Below are positions 62,998 through 64,000 of a stretch of DNA of 64,000 bases, in pieces. The position numbers and the translations under genes were made by a program. Under the pieces are notes generated by a model. The model was not told the DNA's origin. It ran no database searches and was given only the letters and a program-made list of their open reading frames with translations. The DNA is taken from the NCBI RefSeq assembly GCF_014201805.1, contig NZ_JACHFK010000004.1, positions 248,001-312,000 of the forward strand, in the 5' to 3' direction. Every line of letters begins with the position of its first letter. Position 1 is the stretch's first letter. The DNA is from Deinococcus metalli (lineage in GTDB: Bacteria > Deinococcota > Deinococci > Deinococcales > Deinococcaceae).

Positions 62998-64000
62998 GCG
63001 CCCACCCCCATGACCGGGGCCGCGTCGCCCAGCAGCGCACCGTCGCGGTAGGTCAGGGCGCGGCGCACGCGCACGGCGGTCATATCCGGCGCCTCGCCGC
63101 GCGCGAGTTGCACGGTCAGGGGCACCTCACCGGCGGCACCGGGCAGCGTCAGGCGGCCGCGCACCTCGCGCACCGGGCCGAGGTCGAGCACGTGCTCCGC
63201 GCGGAAGGGCGCGCCCACGGCGCCGAAGTGCAGGTCCTCGGGACGCACGGCGAGTTCCGCGCCGTCCGGGACGTCGAGGCCCAGCAGCGGGCCGGCGCTG
63301 GCCGGCAGAAAGTTCATGCGGCCGATGAACTCCGCCACGAAGCGCGTCGCGGGGCGCGCGTACAGCGTGCCGGGATCGTCGAGCTGCTGGAGCACGCCCT
63401 GATCCATCACCGCGATCCGGTCCGAGACCGCCAGCGCTTCCTCCTGGTCATGCGTGACGAACACGGTGGTGATGCCCAGGTTCCGCTGGATCGCGCGGAT
63501 CTCGTCGCGCAGCGTGACGCGCAGCCGGGCGTCCAGGCTGGAGAGCGGCTCGTCGAGCAGCAGCACCTGGGGTTCCAGAACCAGCGCGCGGGCCAGCGCC
63601 ACGCGCTGCTGCTGCCCGCCCGACAGCTGCGCGGGACTGCGGCGCTCCATCCCCGGCAGGCCGACCAGTTCCAGCGCCCGCTGCACCTTCTGCACGATCT
63701 GCGCCGGCGGCAGGCGCCGCAGTTTGAGCCCGAAGGCGACGTTGTGGAACACGTTCATGTGCGGCCACAGGGTGTAGCGCTGGAAGACCATCGCGGTCGG
63801 CCGCGCCTCCGGGCCGAGGCGCACGACCGAGTGCCCGGCGATGCGGACATCCCCGGCATCGGGCGTCAGAAAGCCGGCCAGCAGGCGCAGGGTGGTGGTC
63901 TTGCCGCAGCCCGACGGGCCGAGCAGGCACACCAGTTCTCCGCTGTGGATGCTGAGGTTCAGCGCCGACACGGCGGGGCGCCCGGCATAGACCTTGCTCA
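62994..64000 (-). CDS. ABC transporter ATPase, UgpC/MsmX-like (N-terminus beyond right edge)
   Basis: The frame stays open to the window edge with the normal ATPase lead SKVYAGRPAVSALNL, so the start is outside. Walker A GPSGCGKTT, Q-loop VFQRYTLWPHMN, signature LSGGQQQR, Walker B VLLLDEPLSSLDA and H-loop VTHDQEEA are all intact. A TOBE-like C-terminal domain follows after about residue 240. The following glycerophosphodiesterase suggests glycerol-3-phosphate import, though sugar, polyamine or iron transporters have similar ATPases. Confidence 0.9.
   Translation of the reverse strand, partial: SKVYAGRPAVSALNLSIHSGELVCLLGPSGCGKTTTLRLLAGFLTPDAGDVRIAGHSVVRLGPEARPTAMVFQRYTLWPHMNVFHNVAFGLKLRRLPPAQIVQKVQRALELVGLPGMERRSPAQLSGGQQQRVALARALVLEPQVLLLDEPLSSLDARLRVTLRDEIRAIQRNLGITTVFVTHDQEEALAVSDRIAVMDQGVLQQLDDPGTLYARPATRFVAEFIGRMNFLPASAGPLLGLDVPDGAELAVRPEDLHFGAVGAPFRAEHVLDLGPVREVRGRLTLPGAAGEVPLTVQLARGEAPDMTAVRVRRALTYRDGALLGDAAPVMGVGA

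Noticed and set aside
1..64000. CRISPR arrays, tRNA or rRNA genes, insertion sequences
   Set aside because: No spaced repeats, cloverleaf-like sequence or transposase motifs were seen; short direct repeats found are operator-sized.

Overview
The window is GC-rich, tightly packed bacterial DNA, close to 70% G+C by eye. Coding density is high. Operons are joined by ATGA or GTGA stop/start overlaps, and GTG and TTG starts are common. Signal peptides of transport proteins lack lipobox cysteines. The mix of families (ferritin-like DUF892, CheB-CheR-PAS fusion, many PAS/GGDEF proteins, several dipeptide-type ABC loci) fits a Deinococcus or close relative. That assignment is inference from gene content; no rRNA or marker gene is present.

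Layout. (1) 1-3837: the start of a periplasmic peptide-binding protein running off the left edge, divergent from a DUF885-like metallopeptidase, an IclR regulator and an M24 creatinase-fold hydrolase. (2) 3880-15636: signalling and stress genes: a membrane GGDEF protein, a PAS protein, a cytosolic Cys-rich copper-storage protein, a stand-alone CheB, a PAS histidine kinase whose phospho-acceptor His is Glu, a CheB-CheR-PAS fusion, and an overlapping phosphoribosyltransferase / erythromycin-esterase pair. (3) 15913-34489: three dipeptide-type ABC transport loci in a row. The minus-strand Lrp locus carries a TIM-barrel isomerase. The plus-strand IclR locus carries a GATase1-like protein, an M19 dipeptidase, an S33 aminopeptidase-like hydrolase and a second M24 protein. 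A minus-strand locus ends in an MFS transporter. None of the three encodes an ATPase. (4) 34657-41936: anmK, a GAF-GAF-PAS-GGDEF-EAL protein, a DUF892 protein, a PAS histidine kinase and a small membrane protein. (5) 42183-53622: an exopolysaccharide cluster with initiating sugar transferase, flippase, polymerase, GT4, GT2, a second ligase/polymerase with TPR and secreted partners, a Wzc-type BY-kinase and a UDP-sugar dehydrogenase. (6) 53977-64000: an aminoglycoside-phosphotransferase-fold kinase, a PxpB-PxpC fusion with an SDR and a FAD oxidase, two small related hypotheticals, a GGDEF/HD-GYP protein, and a glycerophosphodiesterase downstream of an MsmX/UgpC-type ATPase that runs off the right edge.

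The common theme is uptake and stepwise breakdown of peptide-like compounds under IclR/Lrp control. The most coherent candidate for an undescribed system is the eight-gene operon 20969-29912. It includes an M24 protein that has lost its metal ligands and a GATase1-like protein with an unassigned C-terminal half. At one internal junction the usual ATGA overlap reads ACGA, so the last gene has no conventional start. Several promoters and operators can be read directly, including a triple TGGTAT repeat at exact 11-bp spacing between the divergent anmK and peptide-transport promoters.
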